64,000 bases of DNA. Origin: Vicinamibacterales bacterium (GTDB lineage: Bacteria > Acidobacteriota > Vicinamibacteria > Vicinamibacterales > UBA2999). Every line of letters begins with the position of its first letter. Position 1 is the first letter of the stretch. The notes under the pieces were generated by a model. It saw only the letters and a program-made list of their open reading frames with translations, had not been told where the DNA came from and did no database searches. Location: NCBI GenBank assembly GCA_041394705.1, contig JAWKHS010000009.1:229234-293233 (forward strand), read 5' to 3'. Shown piece by piece: positions 19,855 through 28,404 of the stretch. Made by a program: the position numbers and the translations under genes.

Positions 19855-21192
19855 CTGTCACGTTACACGGCGCTGGCCGACCTGGTACAGGCGGAGATCT
19901 CGGCGGGACGACTCCGGCCGGGCGACCGACTGCCCACGCAACGCGAATTCGCCCAGGCGCACGGCATCGCCACCTCCACGGCCATCCGCGCGTATGCCGA
20001 GCTGGTGCGGCGCGGACTCGTGGCGGGCGAGGTCGGGCGCGGCACGTTCGTGCGGACGAGTCCACCGTCTGGCGTCACGCTGGCTGCGGGGATCGGCGAT
20101 CGCGTCAACCTGGCCGTCAACATCCCGCTGTTGCCCACGCAAGCCGCGCTGCTCAGCGCGTCGGCCGCACACACGACACGGCGCGCGAGGGTCGTCGGTG
20201 CCGCGATGGAGACCGTGGTGCCACAGGGCACGGCCATGGCTCGACGCACCGTGGCGTCCCTCGTCGCGCGCAAGCGCTGGCACGCCAGCCCCGACAATCT
20301 CCTGTTCACCGGGAATGGCCGGCAGGCCCTGGCCGCGGTGCTGGCCGCGGTCGTGCCTCCCGGACAGCGCCTGGGCGTGGAAGCCCTGTCATACCAGTCG
20401 GTGGTGGGGATCGCGGCGCGACTGGGCATCGAGGTGGTGCCCCTGCCGATGGACGCCTACGGACTGCGACCAGACGGCCTCGCCCGGGCACACGAACGGC
20501 ATGCCCTGCGCGCCGTCTACCTGCAGCCAACGCTGCACAATCCGCTGGGGATCACGATGCCCCTTCGGCGCCGCGTCGAGATTGTCCGCACCCTAGGTGC
20601 ACTCGACCTCACGGGCATCGAGGACCACGTGTGCGCGTTCCTCGCCGACGACGGGTCGCCGCTGGCGGCGCTCGCACCCGATCGGGTCGTGCTCCTGGAC
20701 AGCCTTTCGAAACGCGTGGCGCCCGGGCTCACGCTGGGCTGGGTCTGGGCCCCTACGCGCGTCCTCGCGGCGATTGCCGAGGCGATCCGCGCAGCGGCTC
20801 TGGTACCCTCGGGACTCGCGCTCGAGCTCTCGGTGCGCTGGATTGCCGACGGCACAGTGGCCCGTCTCGTGCGCGACAAGCGTCGCGATGCCACCCGCCG
20901 GCAGGCGGTCTTGCAGCGCACCTGCCACGGCCTGACGATTCAGGCCGATCCACGGGCCTACCACGCGTGGCTAGTACTTCCGGAACCCTGGCGCGCCGAG
21001 TCGTTCACCGCCGCCTCCGCAGAGCGCGGCATCGCGGTGGCGCCAGCTACGGCCTTTGCCGTGGGCACCGGGCACGCGCCAAACGCCGTGCGCCTGGCCT
21101 TGGCCAGCCCATCGACCAAGGTGCTCGCCGAGAGCCTGCGGAGCTTGCGGGCACTCGCGCTCTCGGCCCCCCAGTCTGTCAGCCTCGAGTGA
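19849..21192 (+). CDS. MocR-type regulator (GntR HTH fused to aminotransferase domain)
   Basis: 447 aa. An N-terminal GntR winged helix (about 1-75: SAGRLRPGDRLPTQREFAQAHGI, RGTFVRT) is joined to a fold-type I aminotransferase-like domain with YLQPTLHNPLG and the PLP-Lys segment LLDSLSKRVAPGLTLGW. Such proteins use PLP or an amino compound as effector. The start is uncertain: GTG at 19849 or TTG at 19840; GTG was chosen because it matches the usual HTH N-terminus. The likely target is the divergent aminotransferase/NIPSNAP pair. C-terminal codons end shortly before the tRNA-end repeat at 21350. Confidence 0.87.
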   Translation: MQLSRYTALADLVQAEISAGRLRPGDRLPTQREFAQAHGIATSTAIRAYAELVRRGLVAGEVGRGTFVRTSPPSGVTLAAGIGDRVNLAVNIPLLPTQAALLSASAAHTTRRARVVGAAMETVVPQGTAMARRTVASLVARKRWHASPDNLLFTGNGRQALAAVLAAVVPPGQRLGVEALSYQSVVGIAARLGIEVVPLPMDAYGLRPDGLARAHERHALRAVYLQPTLHNPLGITMPLRRRVEIVRTLGALDLTGIEDHVCAFLADDGSPLAALAPDRVVLLDSLSKRVAPGLTLGWVWAPTRVLAAIAEAIRAAALVPSGLALELSVRWIADGTVARLVRDKRRDATRRQAVLQRTCHGLTIQADPRAYHAWLVLPEPWRAESFTAASAERGIAVAPATAFAVGTGHAPNAVRLALASPSTKVLAESLRSLRALALSAPQSVSLE

Positions 21193-21349
21193 CTCCGGGC
21201 CGCGGGGCTTGACGTTGCCGCGACTGCAGGTTTCGGGCACCATCGGCGACACTTTCCTGAGGGGACAGCACCTCGGGCTTGCGCTGTTGCGAGCGGCTAC
21301 ACCGGTGGACATCTCACCCGCGTGGCCGACTTCAGGCACAAAAAGGAGG

Positions 21350-21369
21350 TGGCGGAGAGGGTGGGATTC
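21350..21369 (-). repeat. tRNA-Ser 3'-end fragment, attachment-site copy 1
   Basis: TGGCGGAGAGGGTGGGATTC, read on the minus strand, gives GAAT-CCCAC-CCTCTCC-G-CCA: T-loop end, T-stem strand, acceptor strand, discriminator and encoded CCA of a tRNA-Ser. No tRNA body precedes it. On the minus strand it is followed by CCTCCTTTTT, as after a genuine tRNA gene, so this copy probably keeps the original downstream flank. An identical copy is at 22986-23005. Confidence 0.72.
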
Positions 21370-21409
21370 TAGACACCTGAGTCTCAGGCACGAATCAGGT
21401 ACAGCGATC

Positions 21410-21721
21410 TTACGACGCCTTCCGCCCTTCCCGGGCCATCGCCTGGTGCAGGTCCCAGTCGGCCTGCAGACGCATCCACAACTGCGGCGAGGTCTTCAGG
21501 AACCGCGCCAGCCTGAGCGCGGTGTCGGCCGTGACGCCACGCTTGCCAAGAACCAGCTCGTTGAGCCGATTGAGCGACACGCCGAGCGCCTTCGCCGCCT
21601 CGACCTGGCCGATGTCCATCGGCTTCAGGTACTCCTCGAGCAGCAGCTCTCCTGGGTGGATGGCCGGGCCGAGCCAGTTCGCGTCTCTAGTGATAGTCCT
21701 CGACGTCGACTTCGAAGGCAT
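21410..21721 (-). CDS. higA: HigA family antitoxin
   Basis: 103 aa XRE-type DNA-binding antitoxin. The core reads PAIHPGELLLEEYLKPMDIG, then QVEAAKALGVSLNRLNELVLGKRGVTADTALRLARFL, the Cro/C1 helix-turn-helix of HigA, and ends SPQLWMRLQADWDL. It neutralises HigB and represses the operon. The ATG at 21721 was chosen over a GTG at 21727 because GGGAGAG is well spaced before it. It overlaps the end of higB by 35 nt, so the order is toxin first, as usual for higBA. Confidence 0.92.
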   Translation of the reverse strand: MPSKSTSRTITRDANWLGPAIHPGELLLEEYLKPMDIGQVEAAKALGVSLNRLNELVLGKRGVTADTALRLARFLKTSPQLWMRLQADWDLHQAMAREGRKAS

Positions 21722-21977
21722 GGCCACTCTCCCACCGAAAGGTGATGCGGTACTGATCGTTGACGCGAATGCTGTGTCGGCCGGAGCGGTCGCCCTTCAG
21801 GGCTTCGAGACGGTTGCCTGCAGGCACGAGCAGGTCGTCCAGCCGGGCGGCCGCGTCGAGCAGCTTGAGCTTTCGCTGGACTCCCCGCCACAGCGCTTGC
21901 GGGATCCGCCTGGCGGCGCGAGTGTTGCGCTGCCGGAACAGGTCAGCCGTCGTCTCGTTGCGAAACGACTGAATCAC
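21687..21977 (-). CDS. higB: HigB/RelE-family toxin
   Basis: 96 aa ribosome-dependent mRNA interferase of the HigB type. The sequence shows the family pattern: start IQSFRNETTADLF, then LKLLDAAARLDDLLVPAGNRLEAL, and the C-terminal RYSIRVNDQYRITF-like strand block (here HSIRVNDQYRITFRWESGHAFEVDVEDYH). The start is a GTG. A 7-nt inverted repeat lies 10 nt upstream. The module is between the two tRNA-end repeats and probably stabilises a small integrated segment. Confidence 0.92.
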   Translation of the reverse strand: MIQSFRNETTADLFRQRNTRAARRIPQALWRGVQRKLKLLDAAARLDDLLVPAGNRLEALKGDRSGRHSIRVNDQYRITFRWESGHAFEVDVEDYH

Positions 21978-21987
21978 ACAGCCATCA

Positions 21988-22010
21988 CATTACACGCATC
22001 TCATGTAATG
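21988..22010. promoter_or_regulatory. Operator of the higBA module
   Basis: CATTACA (21988-21994), a 9-nt spacer and TGTAATG (22004-22010) form a perfect inverted repeat 10 nt upstream of the higB GTG. Position and symmetry fit a HigA dimer site for autorepression. Confidence 0.7.
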
Positions 22011-22224
22011 CGTCAACGGGCGTGTGGTACGTGCCATTCGCTGGGTCGTGGAACGTATGCCGCCTGACGGGCCCCCGTGTTCCCTCCGTGTCTGCGCGCC
22101 GGCGCGAACCGCTGCACGGGGCTCCCGCGCTGCGAGGACTCCCCCGGACGCACCGGAACGGCTGCGCCGTAGACTGAGGTGAGGTCAGGACGCTCTGCCC
22201 GATCGCCTCGAGACGGAGCGGGCC

Positions 22225-22817
22225 GTGCACCTTCCGGTGCCCGTGCCGCCGACCACGGTGGCCCGCGTCGGTCGCGACCGCCGGGTGCTCATCGCAAGCA
22301 TCGGCGGGATCGCCGCCGTCGCGAAGAAGGAGACGCCCAGCCTGTGGCGCTCGATTGACGATGGCGCCACGTGGACCCGCGCCCACACGCTCGGAGTGTG
22401 GATGTTCTCGAGCTGTTGCACGCTCCTGGTCGACCCTGGCGACCCGGACACCGTCTACGCCATTGCGACCGGGATGGTGGTGGGAGGGGGCGGCGCACAG
22501 GAATTCCGATCGCGCGATGCCAGCGCCTCCTGGACGGAACTACGGACCCCTGGATTCACGAGGCCCTTTGCCGCGCTGCCGACGACGCCGACATCGCTCA
22601 TCGGCCAGACCTACCAAGGGTTCGCCATGAGCCGCGACCACGGTGACACCTGGACGACGACCGAAGCCGGGCCGTCAGAGGCGCAGTGCTGGTTGGCGAC
22701 GTCAGCCGCCCGCACGTGGCATTCGCTGGCACGAGTTACCGCGGCGTCTATCGCAGCATCGACGGCGGTCTCACCTGGCAGCCCACCGGCCGCGTGACCG
22801 AGCGCCCCTCCCGCTGA
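22225..22817 (+). pseudogene. BNR-repeat (sialidase/Vps10-like) gene remnant, frameshifted
   Basis: The first frame (22225 to about 22675) encodes BNR repeats with Asp-box-like motifs: SIDDGATWTRAHT and SRDHGDTWTTTEAG. After about 22675 the matching continuation is in a different frame: AVLVGDVSRPHVAFAGTSY, then RGVYRSIDGGLTWQPTG, stopping at 22815-22817. One frame change at about 22670-22690 therefore breaks the gene. It also lacks an export signal and is far shorter than normal BNR proteins, so it is probably a truncated remnant. Exact frameshift position was not resolved. Confidence 0.65.
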
Positions 22818-23137
22818 GGACAAAGAGTCTGCGCCGTCGGCAGGAGCAGCAACGAGCCGCGGCGAACGAGTGTCGGGCCCTGTCACGCGGATGGAACACC
22901 CACCCACGTGCCGCTTCAGGAACGCGTATAGGTACAGCCCGGCAGCTCGTAAGCCGTAAGCCGTTGTTGGGGAATGCCTTATTGATGGCGGAGAGGGTGG
23001 GATTCGTATCTACTCGTCTAGTTGACACTCCAGAAATCACGCAAACACTGAGCTATCGAATCATCAGAAACCACAGAATCCCTAGTTGGCCGTACATAAC
23101 TCGTACGCCCTTTCAGCGCTCGTAGTACCCTCGCCGC
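22818..23137. other. Non-coding junction with second attachment repeat
   Basis: 320 nt without a supportable gene. It contains the tRNA-end repeat at 22986-23005 and the upstream region of the integrase. Nothing else was recognised. Confidence 0.5.
22986..23005 (-). repeat. tRNA-Ser 3'-end fragment, attachment-site copy 2
   Basis: Identical over 20 nt to 21350-21369; flanks differ on both sides. It lies 132 nt before the integrase start, the usual place for the end of an integrative element next to its own integrase. No tRNA body is attached (the adjacent GTATCTACTC on the plus strand cannot make the T-arm). Confidence 0.72.
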
Positions 23138-24238
23138 ATGCCTCAAGGCGCCCTCGCGCTGTACCGCCGCCACCTCACGGAATGCCCTCACGCGAGCAAG
23201 GGGAACCGGTGGACGCGCTGTCAGTGCCCCATCTGGGTCCAGGGCTCGATCGGTGGCGAGGCCGTCCGCCGCAGCATGAACACGACCAACTGGACGGCGG
23301 CGTCGACCAGCGTCCACCAGTGGCAGTCCTCGGGCCGCATCGGGGTTCTCAAGCCTGAGCTCCCGTCGATTGTCGATGCCGTCGCCGCGTTCCTCAAGGA
23401 GGCTGAGACCCGGAACCTGGCGGCGACCACGATTCAGAAACGCCGTGAACTGCTCGAAGGGAAGCTGCTGCCGTACTGCAGGTCCAAGGGCTACCGGCAA
23501 CTGCGCGATCTGACCGTCGACCGGCTCCGAGCATTTCGCCACGGATGGACGTACTCGCCCTTGTCCGCCGCCAAGCGACTGGAGTACCTGCGCGCGTTTT
23601 GTCGGTTCTGCGTCGACTCCGGCTGGATGGAACGCAACCCGGCATCCGCGCTCAAGACGACGAAGGTGTCGCACCGCCCCACGCTCCCGTACTCCGACGA
23701 GGAGGTCGACCGTCTCTTGGAGGCCGCTCGGAAAATGCAGGGGTTCGGGCGCTACGGCCCGCGCATCGAGCCGATGATCCTCCTGCTTCGCTACTCCGGG
23801 CTGCGGATGCAGGATGCCGCCTGCCTGGAGCGGAAGCGCCTCGCGGACGACAAGCTCTTCCTCTACCAGCAGAAGACCGGGACGCCGGTCTACTGCCCGC
23901 TGCCACCGGGGGTGGTCAAGACGCTGGCCGCCGTCGACAACGACAACGAGCAGTACTTCTTCTACGACGGCAGCAGCCAGCCGGAGAGCATGGTCAAGAG
24001 CTGGGATCGTGTGTTCAAGAAGGTCGGCACCACTGCCGATCCGCCGGTGGCCAACTGCCATCCACACCGCTTCCGCGACACGTTTGCTGTATCCCTCCTG
24101 CTGAAGGGCGTGTCGCTCGACAGCGTGTCGAAGCTGCTCGGTCACAGCTCGATCAAGATTACGGAGCGACATTACGCCCCATGGATCAAAGCGAGGCAGG
24201 ACCACCTCGAGAGTGAGGTCCGGAAGATCTGGGCGTGA
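23138..24238 (+). CDS. Tyrosine-type site-specific integrase
   Basis: 366 aa. The N-terminus has a small Cys/His patch (CPHASKGNRWTRCQC, 16-30), then a SAM-like core-binding domain (about 75-175) and a catalytic domain with the full set R223 (YSGLRMQDAA), K246, H310 and R313 (HPHRFRDTF), H336 (LLGHSS) and nucleophile Y346 (ERHYAPW). All residues are present, so it should be active. Proteins of this kind integrate elements into tRNA 3' ends; the tRNA-Ser end repeat ends 132 nt upstream. The start ATG at 23138 is followed directly by conserved sequence. Confidence 0.92.
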   Translation: MPQGALALYRRHLTECPHASKGNRWTRCQCPIWVQGSIGGEAVRRSMNTTNWTAASTSVHQWQSSGRIGVLKPELPSIVDAVAAFLKEAETRNLAATTIQKRRELLEGKLLPYCRSKGYRQLRDLTVDRLRAFRHGWTYSPLSAAKRLEYLRAFCRFCVDSGWMERNPASALKTTKVSHRPTLPYSDEEVDRLLEAARKMQGFGRYGPRIEPMILLLRYSGLRMQDAACLERKRLADDKLFLYQQKTGTPVYCPLPPGVVKTLAAVDNDNEQYFFYDGSSQPESMVKSWDRVFKKVGTTADPPVANCHPHRFRDTFAVSLLLKGVSLDSVSKLLGHSSIKITERHYAPWIKARQDHLESEVRKIWA

Positions 24239-24292
24239 AGTCCGGGTCGCTTTAGGAGACCGCTCGGATCCTGGTTTGACACGGAGTCGGCC

Positions 24293-24718
24293 GTGGAGCA
24301 TCCTACAGACGTTGTGGGCCGTTTCCGACAAGCTCTCGCCTTCGCACTGACCCTCGCGCTCGTCGGCGCCAATGGGGCCCTGTGCGCGGGCTGGGCAGCC
24401 ACACCGGAAGCTCGGATGGAATGTTGCGCCGACGCCGATTGCCCGATGCACAAGGGCGGCACCCTTGACGGGTCGCGGTCTGCACACGTGCTGACACAAG
24501 CGGAGGCGGACGCCTGCTGTGCGATGTCCGAGCGCAAGCAGTCGGAGACGTCCAGCCCAACTGCCCTCGTTGTCTTGGCAGCACCGGTGTTGGATGCCGG
24601 CGTGGTCCTTTCGCCGAGCCTCCCCGCGCGAGTCCTGGGCGAGAGTTGGCGACGAGACGCCCCAAGCGTAGTCCCGCCCGTTCCTCGCCACATTCTCCTG
24701 TCCGTCTTCCTCCTTTAG
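24293..24718 (+). CDS. Small secreted Cys/His-rich protein heading RND cluster II
   Basis: 141 aa from a GTG. A signal segment (ALAFALTLALVGANGALC) is followed by CAGWAATPEARMECC, ADADCPMHKGG and a second CC (ADACCAMS), then a variable stretch and the terminus RHILLSVFLL. It is a clear relative of the 17507-17905 protein, which heads the chromosomal RND cluster: same Cys spacing, same TPxARM core and same C-terminal hydrophobic strand. The RND pump starts 95 nt downstream on the same strand. Function unknown; periplasmic copper or silver binding is inferred. Confidence 0.72.
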   Translation: MEHPTDVVGRFRQALAFALTLALVGANGALCAGWAATPEARMECCADADCPMHKGGTLDGSRSAHVLTQAEADACCAMSERKQSETSSPTALVVLAAPVLDAGVVLSPSLPARVLGESWRRDAPSVVPPVPRHILLSVFLL

Positions 24719-24813
24719 CCACAGACACAGTCGTCGTGTCTCTGCTCGGACCTCACGTCCGGGCACCGTAGATGCGCGCGCGCAGGCGCGCGCGATGACG
24801 AGTGTCGTGGCCC

Positions 24814-27800
24814 ATGATCAACCGCCTCATCGACGTTGCACTGAAGCACCGCTTTATCGTGATCGCGCTGTACCTCGGCCTCGCTGGCTGGGGCTGGTGG
24901 GCCTTGCAGGCTACGCCAGTCGATGCGATCCCGGACCTCTCCGACAACCAGGTGATCGTCTTCACCGACTGGCCGGGCCACAGCCCACAGGAGGTCGAAG
25001 ACCAGGTCACGTATCCGCTCACCAGCAATCTGCAGGGGCTCGCAGGCGTTCGCGTGGTCCGGTCCCAGTCGGCCTTTGGCTTCTCGATGGTCTACGTCGT
25101 CTTCGAAGACGACGTAGACCTGTACTTCGCACGCACCCGCGTGCTGGAGCGGATGAGTCTCGTGGCGAAGGCGCTGCCGGCCGGCGTCGTGCCAACCCTC
25201 GGGCCGGACGCCACCGGAGTCGGCCACGTCTTCTGGTACACCGTCGAGAGTCCGAGCCATTCGCTGCGTGACCTGCGCACTCTGCAGGACTGGTTCATCC
25301 GGTATCAACTGAACGCCGTGCCCGGTGTGGCGGAAGTGGCTTCCGTCGGTGGGCACGTGCAGCAGTACCAGGTCGACGTCGACCCCAATCGCCTGCGGAC
25401 CTACGGTCTGCCGCTCAGCGCTGTGGTGTCGGCAGTCCGAGACAGCAATCTGAACGTCGGTGGCAACGTCCTCGAATCCAACGGCGCCTGGCTGATCGTT
25501 CGGGGCGTCGGCTTGATCGAATCCGTCGACGACGTGAAACGGATCGTGGTCGGTGCGACCAAGGGCGTTCCGGTGTACGTCGATCAGATCGCCAACGTCC
25601 AGATCGGTAATGCGTTCCGCGTGGCGTCACTCGTCAAGGGCACCCAAGAGGCCGTCGGCGGTGTCGTGGTAGCCCGCACTGGGGTCAATACCAAGCAAGT
25701 GATCGACGCTGTCAAGGCACGCATCGCGCAGATACAGCCTGGCCTACCGCCGGGTGTCTCCATCGTCCCGTTCTACGACCGGTCGGAACTCATCGAGCAG
25801 TCCGTCGACACGCTGCGCGTGGCGCTGCTCGAGGAGATCGCGCTGGTCACGCTGGCGCACGTGGTGTTCCTGATGCACTTCCGGTCCATCTTGATCGTGA
25901 CAATCCCGCTGCCGCTGGCGGTGCTCATGTCGTTCCTGGGCATGTACTACGCGGGCATCTCGTCGAACATCATGAGCTTGGCCGGGATCGCCATCGCCAT
26001 CGGAGTACTGGTCGATGCCGGCATCGTGGTCACCGAGAACGCCTTCCGCTACGTCGAGCAACGCGCCATCGACACGCGCGATCGACGTGCCGTGTGGGAC
26101 ACCGTTCGCGACTCCACGCGGCTCGTTGGGCGGCCGGTCTTCTTTTCCATGGCGATCATCCTGCTCGCCTTCATCCCCGTTTTTGCGCTGACCGGGCAGG
26201 AGGGCAAGCTCTTTCACCCGCTCGCATTCACCAAGACATTCGCCGTGCTGGCGGCCACCGTAGTCGCGGTCACGCTGGTGCCGGTGCTCTGCTCGCTCCT
26301 TCTCGGAGGCCGGCTCCACTCCGAAGATGCCAATCCGGTGATGCGAAGCCTCCGTCGCCTCTACGAGCCCGCTCTCCGCATGGCGCTGGCGCACCGCATC
26401 TCGACCATCGCCGTCGCCGCATTGCTGTTCGTCGGCGCGCTGTTCGTGGCTCGAGGCATCGGGAGTGAGTTCATGCCCGCCCTGAACGAGGGCGACCTCA
26501 TGTTCATGCCGATCGCCGATCCGAGCGTCTCGCTGGACGAGAACACCCGCATCGCCGCGCAACAGAACGCGGCGCTGATGACATTTCCAGAAGTGGAGTA
26601 CGTCGTCGCCAAGGTGGCACGGGCAGACACGTCTACGGACCCCGCACCGTTGAACATGACGGAAACCATCGTGCACCTGAAGCCGACACAAGAGTGGCGG
26701 GAAGGGATGACGCTCGACCGCCTGCGTGCCGACATGGGGCGCGCGGTGCAGTTGCCTGGCGTCTCGAACATCTGGACGATGCCCATCATCAACCGCATCG
26801 ACATGTTGACCACCGGGATTCGATCGGAGGTGGGCGTCAAGATCTTCGGCACCGATCTGACGGTGCTCGAGGACCTCGCGCGCCGGGTGGCGGACGCGGT
26901 CCGCGGGGTGCCTGGCGCCAGCAACGTGTATCCCGAACAGGTTACGAGCGGCCAATACCTCAACATCGGGGTGAATCGAGCGGCGGCCGCCCGGTACGGC
27001 GTTGGCGTCGGTGACATTCAGCAGGTCGTGGAGACGGCAATCGGCGAGACCGCGCTCACGACGACTATTGAAGGACGCCGCAGGTTTCCGGTGCGCGTCC
27101 GGTATGCGCCGCAGTACCGCGCCGATCCGCAGGCACTCGGGCAAGTGCTTGTCGCGACGCCAAGCGGCGCGCAGATTCCCCTGTCCGAGGTCGCGAGCAT
27201 CGAGCATGCGCGAGGCCCCGCGATGATCTCGTCCGAAAATGGCTTGCTGCTCGCGACGGTTCTACTGAACGTGCAAGGCCGGGATGTCGGCGGGTTCGTC
27301 GAGGAGGCGCGCGCGACCGTCGCCCGCGATGTCGTGCTGCCAGCAGGCTACTACGTCGGCTGGAGCGGCCGATGGGAGAACCAGGAGCGGGCACGGGCTC
27401 GTCTGCAGGTAGTGCTGCCGATCGTGCTGCTCGTCATATTCGTCCTCCTCTACTTCACCTACCACTCACTGCTCGAAGCGGCGCACGTGCTGCTGGCCGT
27501 GCCGTTTGCCTTGACCGGCGGCGTCTACCTGCTGTGGCTGCTTGGCTACAACTTCTCGGTCGCGGTGTGGGTGGGGTTCATCGCGCTGTTCGGCACTGCC
27601 GTGCAAACCGGCGTCGTGATGGTGATCTACCTGGAGGAGGCAGTGGAACGAAAGCGACAGGAACTGGGCGGCACGCTCACGAGGGCGGCTTTGAAAGACG
27701 CGGTCATCGAAGGCGCGCTGCTCCGGCTTCGGCCGAAGGTGATGACGGTATCCACGGTCATCGCGGGCCTGCTCCCCATCATGTGGAGCACCCGCGCCGG

Positions 27801-28404
27801 CGCCGAGGTGATGAAGCCGCTCGCCACGCCAGTGCTCGGCGGGATGGCGTCATCGCTTCTGCACGTGCTCATCGTGACGCCGGTCATCTTCTTCTGGATT
27901 CGGGAACGGCGGCTGGGCCTCCAGCACGAGGCCGTGGGGCAGCGCGAGGGAGGGCCGATGAGCAGGCGCAATCTTCTCGTCGCGGCGGCCGTGATCGCGA
28001 TCACCGGAGCCGCGGCCACGCTCGTGTGGAGAGCGTCCCCGCCAACTGGCGATTCGGATAGCGCCGTCGGAAGCACTGTGATCCAAACGGTACAAGCGGG
28101 CGAGCTCGATGTGGTGTTGCTTGCACCGGCGGGAGCGCTGCATCAGGGGCGCAACAGCTTCACCATCGAGTTTCGACGCGCCGGGACAACGACACTGGTC
28201 GACGCTGGCACCGTCCGAGCGAGCGCCAACATGCCGATGCCGGGCATGGTGATGTCGGGCGGAATGCAGGTGACACCGACCGCCGTTCCAGGCCGGTACT
28301 CGGCGACGGCGGAGTTCGGCATGGCGGGGGCATGGCAGATGGCCATCGAGTGGAGCGGCCCCGCCGGTGCCGGGTCTGTGAGATTTGAAGGAGGCGTGCA
28401 ATGA
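24814..28404 (+). CDS. cusA: CusA-type RND pump fused to FixH-like domain, cluster II
   Basis: 1196 aa. Residues 1 to about 1048 are a normal heavy-metal RND pump (ATPVDAIPDLSDNQVIVF; AIGVLVDAGIVVTENAFRY; LRPKVMTVSTVIAGLLPIMW). The frame continues without a stop into a 148-residue segment with its own membrane or signal stretch (RRNLLVAAAVIAITGAAATLVW) and a Met-rich FixH/YtkA-like beta-domain (ANMPMPGMVMSGGMQV). An ATG at 27958 with GAGGGAGGG just upstream could start this tail as a separate protein. The ATG at 24814 was chosen over a GTG at 24802. The stop overlaps the TolC start (ATGA). Confidence 0.9.
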   Translation: MINRLIDVALKHRFIVIALYLGLAGWGWWALQATPVDAIPDLSDNQVIVFTDWPGHSPQEVEDQVTYPLTSNLQGLAGVRVVRSQSAFGFSMVYVVFEDDVDLYFARTRVLERMSLVAKALPAGVVPTLGPDATGVGHVFWYTVESPSHSLRDLRTLQDWFIRYQLNAVPGVAEVASVGGHVQQYQVDVDPNRLRTYGLPLSAVVSAVRDSNLNVGGNVLESNGAWLIVRGVGLIESVDDVKRIVVGATKGVPVYVDQIANVQIGNAFRVASLVKGTQEAVGGVVVARTGVNTKQVIDAVKARIAQIQPGLPPGVSIVPFYDRSELIEQSVDTLRVALLEEIALVTLAHVVFLMHFRSILIVTIPLPLAVLMSFLGMYYAGISSNIMSLAGIAIAIGVLVDAGIVVTENAFRYVEQRAIDTRDRRAVWDTVRDSTRLVGRPVFFSMAIILLAFIPVFALTGQEGKLFHPLAFTKTFAVLAATVVAVTLVPVLCSLLLGGRLHSEDANPVMRSLRRLYEPALRMALAHRISTIAVAALLFVGALFVARGIGSEFMPALNEGDLMFMPIADPSVSLDENTRIAAQQNAALMTFPEVEYVVAKVARADTSTDPAPLNMTETIVHLKPTQEWREGMTLDRLRADMGRAVQLPGVSNIWTMPIINRIDMLTTGIRSEVGVKIFGTDLTVLEDLARRVADAVRGVPGASNVYPEQVTSGQYLNIGVNRAAAARYGVGVGDIQQVVETAIGETALTTTIEGRRRFPVRVRYAPQYRADPQALGQVLVATPSGAQIPLSEVASIEHARGPAMISSENGLLLATVLLNVQGRDVGGFVEEARATVARDVVLPAGYYVGWSGRWENQERARARLQVVLPIVLLVIFVLLYFTYHSLLEAAHVLLAVPFALTGGVYLLWLLGYNFSVAVWVGFIALFGTAVQTGVVMVIYLEEAVERKRQELGGTLTRAALKDAVIEGALLRLRPKVMTVSTVIAGLLPIMWSTRAGAEVMKPLATPVLGGMASSLLHVLIVTPVIFFWIRERRLGLQHEAVGQREGGPMSRRNLLVAAAVIAITGAAATLVWRASPPTGDSDSAVGSTVIQTVQAGELDVVLLAPAGALHQGRNSFTIEFRRAGTTTLVDAGTVRASANMPMPGMVMSGGMQVTPTAVPGRYSATAEFGMAGAWQMAIEWSGPAGAGSVRFEGGVQ

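Noticed and set aside
21860..22020. TGTAATG at the higB operator as an ECF promoter
   Set aside because: It is one arm of a perfect inverted repeat next to higB and is not followed by GCGTT at the right spacing.
22986..23075. A complete tRNA-Ser gene on the minus strand
   Set aside because: Only the last 20 nt match a tRNA; the next bases cannot form the T-arm, variable arm or anticodon stem.
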